Source: JACRAO01 sp964490895 (GTDB lineage Bacteria > Bdellovibrionota > UBA1018). From it: a stretch of DNA of 64,000 nt. Below, in pieces: positions 49,174-56,904 of the stretch; positions within the stretch are counted from its first letter, which is position 1, and every line of letters starts with the position of its first letter. Position numbers and translations under genes: made by a program. The stretch is taken from assembly GCA_964490895.1 (NCBI GenBank), contig CAZBEI010000118.1, positions 1-64,000 of the forward strand, in the 5' to 3' direction. The notes beneath the pieces were generated by a model that was not told the DNA's origin, did not search any database, and worked only from the letters and a program-made list of their open reading frames with translations.

Positions 49174-50638
49174 GCATTTTGGACTTACTCAAAAGCAGGC
49201 AGAAAAAATAATATGCACCGCATTAAAAAATGGGGGAACATTGGCTGAGCTTTTTTTTGAGGAGACGGACTCCACGCAAATTTTTTTAGAAAATGGAAAA
49301 GTAGATCGCATTATGGATGGAATAGATAGGGGTGCTGGACTGAGGTTGCTGCATCAAAACCACACTTATTATGCTTATACGACTGATTTGAACTATTATT
49401 CTTTGAACAAATTAGCGGATTCTTTGTCTTTAGCAATTTCATGGGCAATTTCGGGTGCTGCCTCGGGGGCTCTCTCTGGCTCAGTGAAAAAACCAATGCA
49501 GGATTTTGAATGGAAGCTCTGCCCTCAGCCGGTGTCAGAAATTTCTAACTACCGCATTCAAATAAATCCAAGACAGCTCTCTTTGGATAAAAAAATTGAT
49601 TTAATAAAAAAGGCAGACTTTGGAGCAAGAGAAGTTTTTCCCGAAGCACGAGCGGTGACTGCCATGTTGGGGGATTCGTTTAGGAAAATTTTAATTTTAA
49701 ATAGCGATGGATTATTTGCCCCTTGTGAGAAAACATACCTTTCTACTTATGTGCAGGTGGTGGGAGAAAAAGAAGGAAGGGTAGAGTCCGCATACAAAGT
49801 AGAGGGTGGATTTGCAGGGTTAGAGTTTTTTGACAAAATCTCTCTCGAATCAGTAGGGCGCGAAGCGGCTCGAAAGGTAAAAGTCCTTTTGAGAGCTTCG
49901 CCTGCTCCGAGCGGGACCATGCCTGTCGTGCTTTCGTCTGAGGCGGGTGGAACGATGATCCACGAAGCAGTGGGGCATGGTTTAGAAGCGGATTTAGCCT
50001 GCAATGGACTTTCAGTTTATCAAAATAAACTGGGGCAAAAGGTGGCTTCGCCTTTGGTCACTGTGGTCGACGATGGAACGATGCAGGGACTTAGAGGCAG
50101 TTATAGTTATGACGACGAGGGCACAGCTTCCCGAAAAAATGTGCTGATAGAAAAAGGGGAACTCAAATCTTACCTTGTCGATCGACTCTCAGGTCTCAAG
50201 TTTGATCTCATGGCTACCGGAAATGGAAGGCGCGAGTCTTTTAGACATAAACCCATAGTCCGAATGACCAATACTTATGTTGCACCAGGAAAAGATGATC
50301 CCGAGCAAATTTTGAAGGACACCCAAAAAGGAATTTTTGTCAAAGCCATGGGTGGAGGACAAGTCAATACCGTGACTGGAGATTTTGTTTTTGCAGTGAC
50401 CGAGGCTTATCTAATTGAGAATGGAAAAATGGGAGCACCGATTCGCGGGGCAACGCTTGTTGGAAATGGCCCGAAAGTTTTGTCTATTGTAGATCGAGTT
50501 GGAAGTGACTTGGGTTTTGCGGTGGGGACATGTGGAAAAGACGGCCAGGGAGCCCCCGTAACAGATGCGCAGCCTACAATGCGCATCCCGGAGCTCACTG
50601 TGGGCGGCGAAGTTCCGATGAGTACGTATTGGCCTTAA
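49157..50638 (+). CDS. tldD: Metalloprotease TldD
   Basis: 493 aa. The zinc motif HExxxH is 'IHEAVGHGLEAD' (about 268-279), followed by 'GLRGSYSYDDEG' and, near the end, 'GTCGKDGQGAPVTDAQPTMR'. TldD pairs with TldE/PmbA to cleave unfolded peptides and antitoxins or microcin precursors. TldE is not in the window. Residues about 95-112 contain four-residue repeats ('AISWAISGAASGALSGS', DNA about 49435-49485). Confidence 0.92.
   Translation: MKLELEHFGLTQKQAEKIICTALKNGGTLAELFFEETDSTQIFLENGKVDRIMDGIDRGAGLRLLHQNHTYYAYTTDLNYYSLNKLADSLSLAISWAISGAASGALSGSVKKPMQDFEWKLCPQPVSEISNYRIQINPRQLSLDKKIDLIKKADFGAREVFPEARAVTAMLGDSFRKILILNSDGLFAPCEKTYLSTYVQVVGEKEGRVESAYKVEGGFAGLEFFDKISLESVGREAARKVKVLLRASPAPSGTMPVVLSSEAGGTMIHEAVGHGLEADLACNGLSVYQNKLGQKVASPLVTVVDDGTMQGLRGSYSYDDEGTASRKNVLIEKGELKSYLVDRLSGLKFDLMATGNGRRESFRHKPIVRMTNTYVAPGKDDPEQILKDTQKGIFVKAMGGGQVNTVTGDFVFAVTEAYLIENGKMGAPIRGATLVGNGPKVLSIVDRVGSDLGFAVGTCGKDGQGAPVTDAQPTMRIPELTVGGEVPMSTYWP
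49435..49485. repeat. 12-bp tandem repeat in tldD
   Basis: Four diverged units in frame encode AISW-AISG-AASG-ALSG in a region upstream of the zinc motif. Confidence 0.55.
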
Positions 50639-50657
50639 TCTTGCTTGGTATGAGCGC

Positions 50658-51650
50658 ATGCTCATCTGGGCCTTGGCTATTATTTTCTGTGGATTGGGTT
50701 TGTTTTATCTTTTTGGCGAAGTTCGCTTTTTGTCTTCGTGGAGTGGCTTAAGTTCTGAGCTAAGAGAACTCCAAAAAGCAAAATCCCTCCTCCATGAACT
50801 TGCGGATACCTTGGAGTCGGGTTTAGTCCTAAATCCAGACCACTTCTCCAAAATCCGGACTCTTGCTCTACCCTGGAATGAATTGATTTTTGAAAGTTTG
50901 CAAGAACTAAGGCGCCAAGGCGGTGCGCTTTTGCCTACGATCAAGCGTATTCGAGTTTTAGCTGAGGAGCACGCAAGTGCCATCAAAGAGGCACGTTCGA
51001 AATCAATGCAAGCGTATGCCCAGTCTTTAGTTTGTGCAGGATTAGTCCCAGTGTTTGGAAGTACTCTTTATTTTATTTTGCCTGCAGTAGGGGAGCATTG
51101 GCGCACTTGGCTTTGCGTCTGTTCGGGCGCGATGGTTTTGGCTTTATTTTCGGCGCTTTGGCTTCTAAAAATGGCAGAAAAAGCACGTTGGGGTGGGCTC
51201 AAAAACTCAGAAAGAAATTGGATCTTAGATTCTCAATGTGCTTTGGAGCGGTTTTTAGCGCTCGTGCGTACAGGGGTTCCTATGGATTTGGCATGGGCAA
51301 GGAGTTGTGAGTTGCTCAAAAAAAGAGCTCCGATTTTAGCGCTAAAGTGGGGTTTTTCAGTTTGGGAGTCTGCCCAAGAATATCCCAACCAAGGCGGCAG
51401 CAAAATAATAATTTTAAATTTAGGCATACAAGTAAAAAAAATTCTACAGGTCAGCCTTAGAGAGGGGAGACCTTGTTTGGATAATGTGGAAACTCTCTTG
51501 AGGGCTTTTCGCGAAGACCTGCGGGGATGTGTTGAGCGAGAGCTTGCTCTCCTGAATATTCGAGCCATGAAGCCTTTGTTTTTTTGCGTGGCTCCTGCCC
51601 TGTTTTCACTTTTATCGGTGGGGCTCTATATGAGTTATGTATGGATGTGA
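50658..51650 (+). CDS. TadB/TadC-like inner-membrane platform protein (T2SSF domain)
   Basis: 330 aa. Hydrophobic segments near 1-20, 118-140, 147-170 and 305-328 and a cytoplasmic T2SSF-type domain (about 190-300: 'LDSQCALERFLALVRTGVPM', 'SLREGRPCLDNVETLLRAF') fit TadB/TadC of Tad/Flp pilus systems. TadA-type ATPase and secretin genes lie 5-8 kb downstream on the other strand. Length is intermediate between usual TadB and TadC. The 38-aa ORF starting at 51641 overlaps its end. Confidence 0.65.
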   Translation: MLIWALAIIFCGLGLFYLFGEVRFLSSWSGLSSELRELQKAKSLLHELADTLESGLVLNPDHFSKIRTLALPWNELIFESLQELRRQGGALLPTIKRIRVLAEEHASAIKEARSKSMQAYAQSLVCAGLVPVFGSTLYFILPAVGEHWRTWLCVCSGAMVLALFSALWLLKMAEKARWGGLKNSERNWILDSQCALERFLALVRTGVPMDLAWARSCELLKKRAPILALKWGFSVWESAQEYPNQGGSKIIILNLGIQVKKILQVSLREGRPCLDNVETLLRAFREDLRGCVERELALLNIRAMKPLFFCVAPALFSLLSVGLYMSYVWM

Positions 51651-51757
51651 TTAAATTCGCACTCCTTGTGATTTTATTTTCTATTATTTTAGGCGGAAAA
51701 GTGTGGGTGTTTCCAGAAAAAGGACGATTTATTATGGAGGAAATGACACAACACTAG
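51641..51757 (+). CDS. Possible small membrane protein (38 aa)
   Basis: The ATG at 51641 overlaps the end of the tadC-like gene by 10 nt. It encodes 'MDVIKFALLVILFSIILGG' and then 'KVWVFPEKGRFIMEEMTQH', one hydrophobic helix plus a short tail. Translational coupling to the upstream gene and codon use make it plausible, but it is too short for certainty and could be a truncated Flp-pilin-like or linker protein. Confidence 0.35.
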   Translation: MDVIKFALLVILFSIILGGKVWVFPEKGRFIMEEMTQH

Positions 51758-51788
51758 CCATGCATAGTGGGGGGAGTTTAAAAAAACA

Positions 51789-51874
51789 GTGACTGTTCAG
51801 CCTCATTCTGTAGGCTCGGTGTAAAAACGGGAGTGGCCGCCGTAGGTTTTACACCGAGCCTGAAGAATGAGGCT
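51789..51874. repeat. REPIN-like palindrome of two inverted REP units
   Basis: Two copies of the 20893-type repeat face each other over about 20 bp: a forward unit (from GTGACTGTTCAGCCTC at 51789) and an inverted unit (GTTTTACACCGAGCCTGAAG to 51874). They match the termini of the RAYT-like element at 20893-21469, including the segment CTACGGCGGCCA. This looks like a non-autonomous derivative. It cuts into an XRE-like gene on its right. Confidence 0.7.
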
Positions 51875-52000
51875 TAGGCATTTCTAAACAACATCTTTGC
51901 GATATAGAAAAAGGCAGAAAACTTGTGAGTCCAGAGCGTGCTGCAAGATATTGTGAGCCGCGATGGTTTAGCCTATCGGGTAGAGCTAAAGCTGGCGTAG
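51871..52000 (+). pseudogene. XRE-family (HigA-like) antitoxin remnant
   Basis: One frame gives 'GLGISKQHLCDIEKGRKLVS' and 'PERAAR', the recognition helix of an XRE helix-turn-helix. The next frame gives 'QDIVSRDGLAYRVELKLA' and a stop at 51998-52000, which looks like the C-terminus of the same family. So there is a frameshift or an internal deletion near 51945, and the N-terminus is cut off by the REPIN-like palindrome. Between 52001 and 52160 I see no feature beyond low-complexity and short repeats. Confidence 0.5.
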
Positions 52001-52195
52001 ATTCCTGCCCCAAATAGGCTCTAATCCCTCAGTAGATTGTGGGAGGGGCATGAGCTTTTTTGGTGGAGGTAAATCTGGTGACAAAGTGCACTTCCGGCGC
52101 CGAAGTAGAGGCTGGCCACAAAGTGGCTGAGCCGCGGCTCCTCTTCTTCAGAATAGAGTAGACATTGCTCCGCATATATCGGATAATATCGGAGT

Positions 52196-53359
52196 ATGGT
52201 CGACCGACTCTTTCGGGGCACAGGCTCAAACAGTTTTTTTATTTTTGGACCAAGGGGTGCTGGAAAATCCTACTGGCTGAAAAATAAATTTGCAAATAGG
52301 AGTGACGTTTTTTGGCTAGACCTGTTAGACGATGCCACTGAGGAGGCCTATTCTCAAAAACCAGGGCTACTGCGAGAAAAGCTACTTAAAAAGCCGTATC
52401 CTCACGTGGTCATCGACGAAGTGCAAAAAATTCCAAAGCTGTTGGACATCGTACATCTGTGTATTGAAAATCTAGCTACAAAGAGAACCCAGTTTATCAT
52501 GACAGGCTCAAGCTCTCGCAAGCTTAAGCGAGGTGGGGCAAATTTGCTGGCTGGGCGGGCATTTCTTTATTTCATGCACCCGTACTCAGCAAGAGAACTG
52601 GGAGTAGATTTTGATCTCTCATCTGCTTTGTGCTACGGCATGCTTCCCAAGGTTCATGAGCTCGGAACCCCCGAAGATAAAAAAGAGTTCCTGAAGTCGT
52701 ATGTCAGAAACTACTTAAAAGAGGAGATACGGATTGAACAGCTTGTTCGAAAACTAGATCCATTTCGGAGATTTCTCGAAGTTTCAGCGCAGTGCAATGG
52801 CAAGATTATCAATTTCAGCAACATTGCCAGAGATGTGGGCGTAGACGATAAGACGGTTGAGAATTACTACTCCATCTTAGAAGATACTTTGATTGGATTT
52901 TTCTTGCCTGCTTTTCACCGATCGATTCGTAAACAGCAGCATCAAGCGCCAAAGTTTTACTATTTTGATACTGGGGTGAAAAAAACTCTTGAAAACACAC
53001 AAGACGTTCTTGTTGTCCCTGGTACCTATGAGTATGGCAATGCATTCGAACATTTTATTTTGTTAGAAGTCATGAAACTTAATGAGTACTCACGGAAAGA
53101 TTATAGATTTTACTACCTGCGTACGAAAGCTGGTGTCGAAATTGATTTGGTCATCGAAAGACCAGGAATGCCCTATGCATTAGTGGAGATCAAATCCTCA
53201 AATAGAGTTCAAGATCGAGATTTAAATGCGCTGCTCAGTTTTTCGAAGAACTTTAAAAAACCAGATCTTTTTTGCTGGTGCAATGAAAAAACAGGCCGCA
53301 TTTCTAAGGGTGTGACTCTACTCAATTGGGCAGAAGGCATCAAAGAAGTGGGTTTGTAG
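52196..53359 (+). CDS. AAA+ ATPase with DUF4143-type C-terminus (copy 4)
   Basis: 387 aa. Walker A 'GPRGAGKS' at 18-25, Walker B 'HVVIDEVQKIPKLLD' at 70-84, sensor 'FIMTGSSSRKLKRGGANLLA', and a C-terminal winged-helix ('ISNIARDVGVDDKTV'-like region, about 205-220) plus nuclease-like 'AGVEIDLVIERPGMPYALVE' core (about 317-336). It belongs to the AAA_14/DUF4143 group. The repeat ATATCGGA occurs twice at about 52174-52191, the second directly before the ATG, and may be an operator or contain the Shine-Dalgarno. It is next to mobile debris and a toxin-antitoxin-type gene pair. Confidence 0.85.
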   Translation: MVDRLFRGTGSNSFFIFGPRGAGKSYWLKNKFANRSDVFWLDLLDDATEEAYSQKPGLLREKLLKKPYPHVVIDEVQKIPKLLDIVHLCIENLATKRTQFIMTGSSSRKLKRGGANLLAGRAFLYFMHPYSARELGVDFDLSSALCYGMLPKVHELGTPEDKKEFLKSYVRNYLKEEIRIEQLVRKLDPFRRFLEVSAQCNGKIINFSNIARDVGVDDKTVENYYSILEDTLIGFFLPAFHRSIRKQQHQAPKFYYFDTGVKKTLENTQDVLVVPGTYEYGNAFEHFILLEVMKLNEYSRKDYRFYYLRTKAGVEIDLVIERPGMPYALVEIKSSNRVQDRDLNALLSFSKNFKKPDLFCWCNEKTGRISKGVTLLNWAEGIKEVGL

Positions 53360-53467
53360 TTAGGCATCAGAAATACAATTCATTCGATAGGGTTGAGAAT
53401 CGCTATTCCTATAATGTCTTTGACATGTTTGTGATGGTAGTAATGGTAGCTGGTAGGATCCCTAGAA

Positions 53468-54466
53468 TCACAGCAGCAGGGGAACATACGGGTTTTTTTT
53501 TCGGCTGACAAACTCAAAAGCAGCGGTTTGAGGGGCGTAAAATCGGGCTTCGGGTTTTCCGTTTTTATAAACGACGAGTGTCATCTCAGAGAGTTTTGAG
53601 TTAGAGCAGTAAAGCAGTGAGCCATCGGTGTCCTCATAAGTGATGCCAGCAAAACTCTTAAGTTCAGCTTTGATTTGTCCCTTAAATGTGAAAGGAGGAG
53701 ACTCGGCTTCGAAATTCCACTCGGAGAGCTCGCTTTGAGAGCGAGAACGGATCGCGCTCCACAGGGAATTGAGGTGATAGGCTTTGTCTTGATAGTTGAA
53801 ATAAAAGGTAGAAAGTTTTGGAGAGGGAACCCCACAAAGCAGTTTGGCTCTCGCACTGAGTCCTTCGAACACCACTTGAGCAGGTTGGCCTTTTTCGTCT
53901 AAGAAATAATTGCAATGGGACCAGACCCAAGAGTGTCCATTTTTTGACCCAGCGAGGTGGGCTTGCATTCCTGGAGATTGTTCCCAGCTATAACTTTCTC
54001 CATTGACTAAACAGGTTCCAGAAAAAGAAAGATTTTCGTGGACTGTCAACGCTTTGTTTTTTATGACTCCCGTTTTTGAGAGTGTTTTTGGAACAAGGTC
54101 GAAACATTCTCCATTCAATGACTTTATTTCTAAATTCCACTTGAGATGTTGGCCTTTGGCCTCAATCATACCTTGGGTGTGGTGGTCGGTCAAAAAACTT
54201 TCTTGGATTTGTATTTTATTGTTTTCTCCTTTGAAGCAAGCCAGCGGGAAAGTCTGTTTTAAAGCCGTTTTAAGAATTTCTCCATTTTCTTTTTTTTGAA
54301 AAAAGATCCCCCAGACCTCCGAAATTTTTTTGTAGCCATTTTTGCTGAGGAGAAGTGTAAATCTGAGCCAAAGGGCTCTGTTTTGAGCAGGTTCGTTGAG
54401 TTTGAGATACCAAACTTCCTGAAAACTTTTTCTATTTTCTTTGAGGTAATAAGATTCATTAGTCAT
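53468..54466 (-). CDS. Unknown protein, possible CrtC/Svf1-like lipocalin fold
   Basis: About 332 aa from the ATG at 54464-54466 (a GTG lies 9 nt upstream). The N-terminus 'ENRKSFQEVWYLKLNEPAQN' with 'RALWLRFTLLLS' and the strand-rich middle ('GHSWVWSHCNYFLDEKGQPA') resemble the CrtC/Svf1-type lipocalin-like proteins, a weak call. There is no signal peptide. It lies between the ATPase gene and a divergently arranged wHTH/nucleotidyltransferase pair. Confidence 0.45.
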   Translation of the reverse strand: MTNESYYLKENRKSFQEVWYLKLNEPAQNRALWLRFTLLLSKNGYKKISEVWGIFFQKKENGEILKTALKQTFPLACFKGENNKIQIQESFLTDHHTQGMIEAKGQHLKWNLEIKSLNGECFDLVPKTLSKTGVIKNKALTVHENLSFSGTCLVNGESYSWEQSPGMQAHLAGSKNGHSWVWSHCNYFLDEKGQPAQVVFEGLSARAKLLCGVPSPKLSTFYFNYQDKAYHLNSLWSAIRSRSQSELSEWNFEAESPPFTFKGQIKAELKSFAGITYEDTDGSLLYCSNSKLSEMTLVVYKNGKPEARFYAPQTAAFEFVSRKKNPYVPLLL

Positions 54467-54519
54467 CGCCTGCACTGTAGCACTAATTTTTATCTATTTT
54501 AAAGTAATTTATAGATGTT

Positions 54520-54557
54520 GACCCTAATACGAGTCTGTATTACCCTGTATTAGGGTC
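54520..54557. promoter_or_regulatory. Palindromic operator ahead of the wHTH/nucleotidyltransferase pair
   Basis: GACCCTAATAC (54520-54530) and GTATTAGGGTC (54547-54557) are perfect 11-bp inverted arms. A third, partial half-site (GTATTACCCT, 54537-54546) lies between them. It ends 8 nt before the ATG at 54566, as expected for autoregulation by the wHTH protein. Confidence 0.6.
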
Positions 54558-54565
54558 ATATTGCG

Positions 54566-54898
54566 ATGTTGCTCTCAGGTTTATTTGGAAATGAAACTGC
54601 CGAAAAAGTACTGCTCTATTTCGCAAACTATCAGTTTGGATACCCTAGAGGCATTGCCTCAACTTTTCACATTGCGGTAAGCCAGGTCCAGCGCCAACTC
54701 GAACGTCTAGAGCGCGAGGCCATTCTCTGCAGCCGGTTAATGGGGCGAATGCGCATCTATGAGTTAAACCCTCGATATCTGTTTCGGAGTGAATTAGATG
54801 CTCTATTAAAAAAAGCATTAAATAACCTACCCCCAATGATTATTAATAAGTATTTTACACAACGTCGCCGTCCCAGGCGCAGAGGCAAGCTATTATGA
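54566..54898 (+). CDS. Winged-helix transcriptional regulator of a nucleotidyltransferase pair
   Basis: 110 aa MarR/ArsR-like wHTH (about 12-75: 'AEKVLLYFANYQFGYPRGIA', 'VSQVQRQLERLEREAILCSR', wing 'GRMRIYELNP') with a basic tail 'RRRPRRRGKLL'. Small wHTH proteins paired with nucleotidyltransferases resemble AbiEi/MenA or MNT-type antitoxin or regulator genes. It starts just after an 11-bp inverted repeat and overlaps the next gene by 4 nt (ATGA), so one promoter drives both. Confidence 0.7.
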   Translation: MLLSGLFGNETAEKVLLYFANYQFGYPRGIASTFHIAVSQVQRQLERLEREAILCSRLMGRMRIYELNPRYLFRSELDALLKKALNNLPPMIINKYFTQRRRPRRRGKLL

Positions 54899-55434
54899 AT
54901 TTGCTGATTCATGAAAACACCACTATCGTTGAATTAGGTGCCACGGTTTGCGAAGCACTTCGAGAAGTTGGGATTGATGCTTTCCTCTCTGGAGGTGCAG
55001 TTGTTTCGATTTATACTGAGAACAAGTATCAAAGCTATGATCTTGATTTTGTAACCATCGCAGACCGCCGTGAGATCCACAAAATAATGAAGCAGCTTGG
55101 ATTTCGTCAAACAGAGTCGCGTCTTTACACTCACCCCAGAACTCAATTTGCCGTCGAATTTCCTGGTGCAGCTTTTCTAATCGGTGATCAACTCATCCAT
55201 GAATTTGCAGAACTCAAATTACCTCAGGGCACACTCAAGCTCCTTACCCCTACTGATTGCGTCAAAGACCGCTTGGCATCTTATTTTCATTGGAGTGACA
55301 GGCAAGGACTAAATCAGGCTGTTGCAGTAGCTCTTGCTCATCCGATAAAAATCAAAGAAGTTGCACTCTGGTCAAAAAGAGAAGGGATGCAAGCAAAGTT
55401 CACAGATTTTTTGACCGCGATTAAAAAATCCTAG
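54895..55434 (+). CDS. Nucleotidyltransferase-fold protein, probable toxin-antitoxin component
   Basis: 179 aa with the polymerase-beta-type signature: 'FLSGGAVVSIYTENKYQSYD' then 'LDFVT' (about 31-54), i.e. G-G-x10-D-x-D. The rest (about 55-179) has 'LTPTDCVKDRLASYFHWSDR', seen in predicted kanamycin-nucleotidyltransferase-like TA proteins. Enzymes of this fold transfer nucleotides to RNA or proteins. With the upstream wHTH protein it forms a two-gene unit that could be a toxin-antitoxin or abortive-infection system; activity is inferred. Confidence 0.65.
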   Translation: MNLLIHENTTIVELGATVCEALREVGIDAFLSGGAVVSIYTENKYQSYDLDFVTIADRREIHKIMKQLGFRQTESRLYTHPRTQFAVEFPGAAFLIGDQLIHEFAELKLPQGTLKLLTPTDCVKDRLASYFHWSDRQGLNQAVAVALAHPIKIKEVALWSKREGMQAKFTDFLTAIKKS

Positions 55435-55558
55435 TCCATTCATCGAAAATGATAGGGATCAAAAAATCGCGGGAGGACAAGGAGTTGAAATTGGAAATCC
55501 CAAAAAAGCCTTTAGCTATGCGATGCAAAACAAATGGATACAAGCTAAAGACGAGGCT

Positions 55559-55972
55559 CTATGATTTGGCTCTTGCTGTCCGAATTAAAAACCACAAAAG
55601 AATAAGCGCAATGATGAAGTCTGACACCATCCCTACGAGGTAGGCAAAATAGCGGTGCTCATTAAAAAAGAAATAAAAAAAACAAACTGTCGACACTGTT
55701 TTAGAGAGGAGGTGAGTGAGGGTGTATCCTCTGGTTTTTGGAGATTCTGCTCCCAAAAAGCTAATGGCTGAGAGCATGGCGAGCATCGAGAGAGTCATTG
55801 TGAGCCAAAATTTTTCAGTGGATTCTGGGATCGCCTCCGTAAATTTGAAAAAACGAGGGCCGGCATTGATCAAATAAAAAAATTCACTCGAAAAGAAGAA
55901 ATAAAACAAGGCCAAGAGGGCATAAATGAGCCCCATTCCTCTGAGAAACCAAACCATGCGTTTGAGAGCCAT
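55559..55972 (-). CDS. Four-helix membrane protein of unknown function
   Basis: 137 aa. Four hydrophobic segments (about 11-30, 52-70, 85-103 and 111-130) give a small integral inner-membrane protein of the DUF4345-like size class. No motif is recognised. It follows the CpaF-type ATPase by 5 nt on the same strand and could be part of that secretion set. Just upstream of its stop, 55444-55558 holds a gene-free patch in which another frame reads 'GQGVEIGNPKKAFSYAMQNK'; it may be a gene remnant. Confidence 0.55.
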   Translation of the reverse strand: MALKRMVWFLRGMGLIYALLALFYFFFSSEFFYLINAGPRFFKFTEAIPESTEKFWLTMTLSMLAMLSAISFLGAESPKTRGYTLTHLLSKTVSTVCFFYFFFNEHRYFAYLVGMVSDFIIALILLWFLIRTARAKS

Positions 55973-55977
55973 ACCTC

Positions 55978-56904
55978 TTAGGAAATGTCACAATTCTGAA
56001 TGGGACGCAAGAGAATCGTTTCGCCCTCTTGACCTTCGATTTTACAGATTTCTGAGATTTTGCGTTTTCCATTTACGTTTTCAAGTTGGACAATCCACTG
56101 TATCCCAAAGGCCAAAAGTTCCCGAATTGCTTTGAGGGGGATATTTCCTGAGTTTGAGAGTAAGCAGAGAAGCTCAATGCGCTTGAGGGCTTCGCGAGGA
56201 GAGTTGGCATGCAAAGTGGTCATGGCTCCTTGGTGTCCTGTGTTTAAGGCCTGTAAGAGTTCTAAAATTTCAGGTCCTCTGCATTCGCCTAAAACAATCC
56301 GGTCAGGACGCATCCGAAGTGCTTGTTTGAGCAGAGTGCGCAAAGTGACTTCTCCACATCCATCTGCATTGGGAGGACGACTCACCAAACTAATAAAATG
56401 AGGGTGAGTCGGAGCCAGTTCTGGAGTGTCCTCCAGTGCTATGACACGCTCACACGGCGGAACTTGGGATAAAAGATCATTGGCTAAAGTGGTTTTTCCG
56501 CTCCCCGTTGCTCCTGAGAGGATGATGGATTCTCCTTTCTGAATGGCTTGGCATAGGTTTTTAAAATATAAAGACTCTTTCCATCTCGAGAGGTGCTGAG
56601 AGGGCTCAGGCAGTTTTCGGAGTGAAATGAGAACTCCTTTTTTAGAAATCGGAGGAAAAGTCACATGCAACCTAAAGCCACTTGGGAGAGAGGCGTCTAT
56701 AAAAGGGTATTTGGCATCCCATGTTTTTCCAGCCAATGAGATTTGATGTAAGACCCAAGCCTTGAGTTCTTCTTCGGTCCAATCGCACGTGAGGGTTTCG
56801 AGCTTGTTTCCTCGATCTACAAAAATTTCTTTCGATCCATTGATGAGAATGTCGGTGACTCCTTTTTGTGACATGTATTCTTCGAGCCACGGGGGGGTGT
56901 TCAT
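55978..56904 (-). CDS. cpaF: CpaF/TadA-type secretion ATPase
   Basis: 308 aa from the ATG at 56902-56904 that overlaps the secretin stop by 4 nt. Type II/IV secretion ATPase: Walker A 'GATGSGKTT' (about 130-138), Asp box 'ALEDTPEL', Walker B 'GECRGPEILELLQALNTGHQ' and the His box 'GAMTTLHANSPREALKR'. It powers assembly of a Tad/Flp-type pilus or related secretion system. It is shorter than many CpaF proteins, lacking the long N-terminal extension. Paired with the cpaC-like secretin upstream. Confidence 0.85.
   Translation of the reverse strand: MNTPPWLEEYMSQKGVTDILINGSKEIFVDRGNKLETLTCDWTEEELKAWVLHQISLAGKTWDAKYPFIDASLPSGFRLHVTFPPISKKGVLISLRKLPEPSQHLSRWKESLYFKNLCQAIQKGESIILSGATGSGKTTLANDLLSQVPPCERVIALEDTPELAPTHPHFISLVSRPPNADGCGEVTLRTLLKQALRMRPDRIVLGECRGPEILELLQALNTGHQGAMTTLHANSPREALKRIELLCLLSNSGNIPLKAIRELLAFGIQWIVQLENVNGKRKISEICKIEGQEGETILLRPIQNCDIS

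Noticed and set aside
51874..53368. TTAGGCAT present on both sides of DUF4143 ATPase copy 4 as a target-site duplication
   Set aside because: Eight bases can occur by chance at this spacing and the boundaries do not coincide with the gene.
55444..55564. Alternative frame reading 'GQGVEIGNPKKAFSYAMQNK' next to a membrane-protein gene
   Set aside because: No start codon, no family match and it overlaps the antisense gene; possibly a remnant, not a supported gene.
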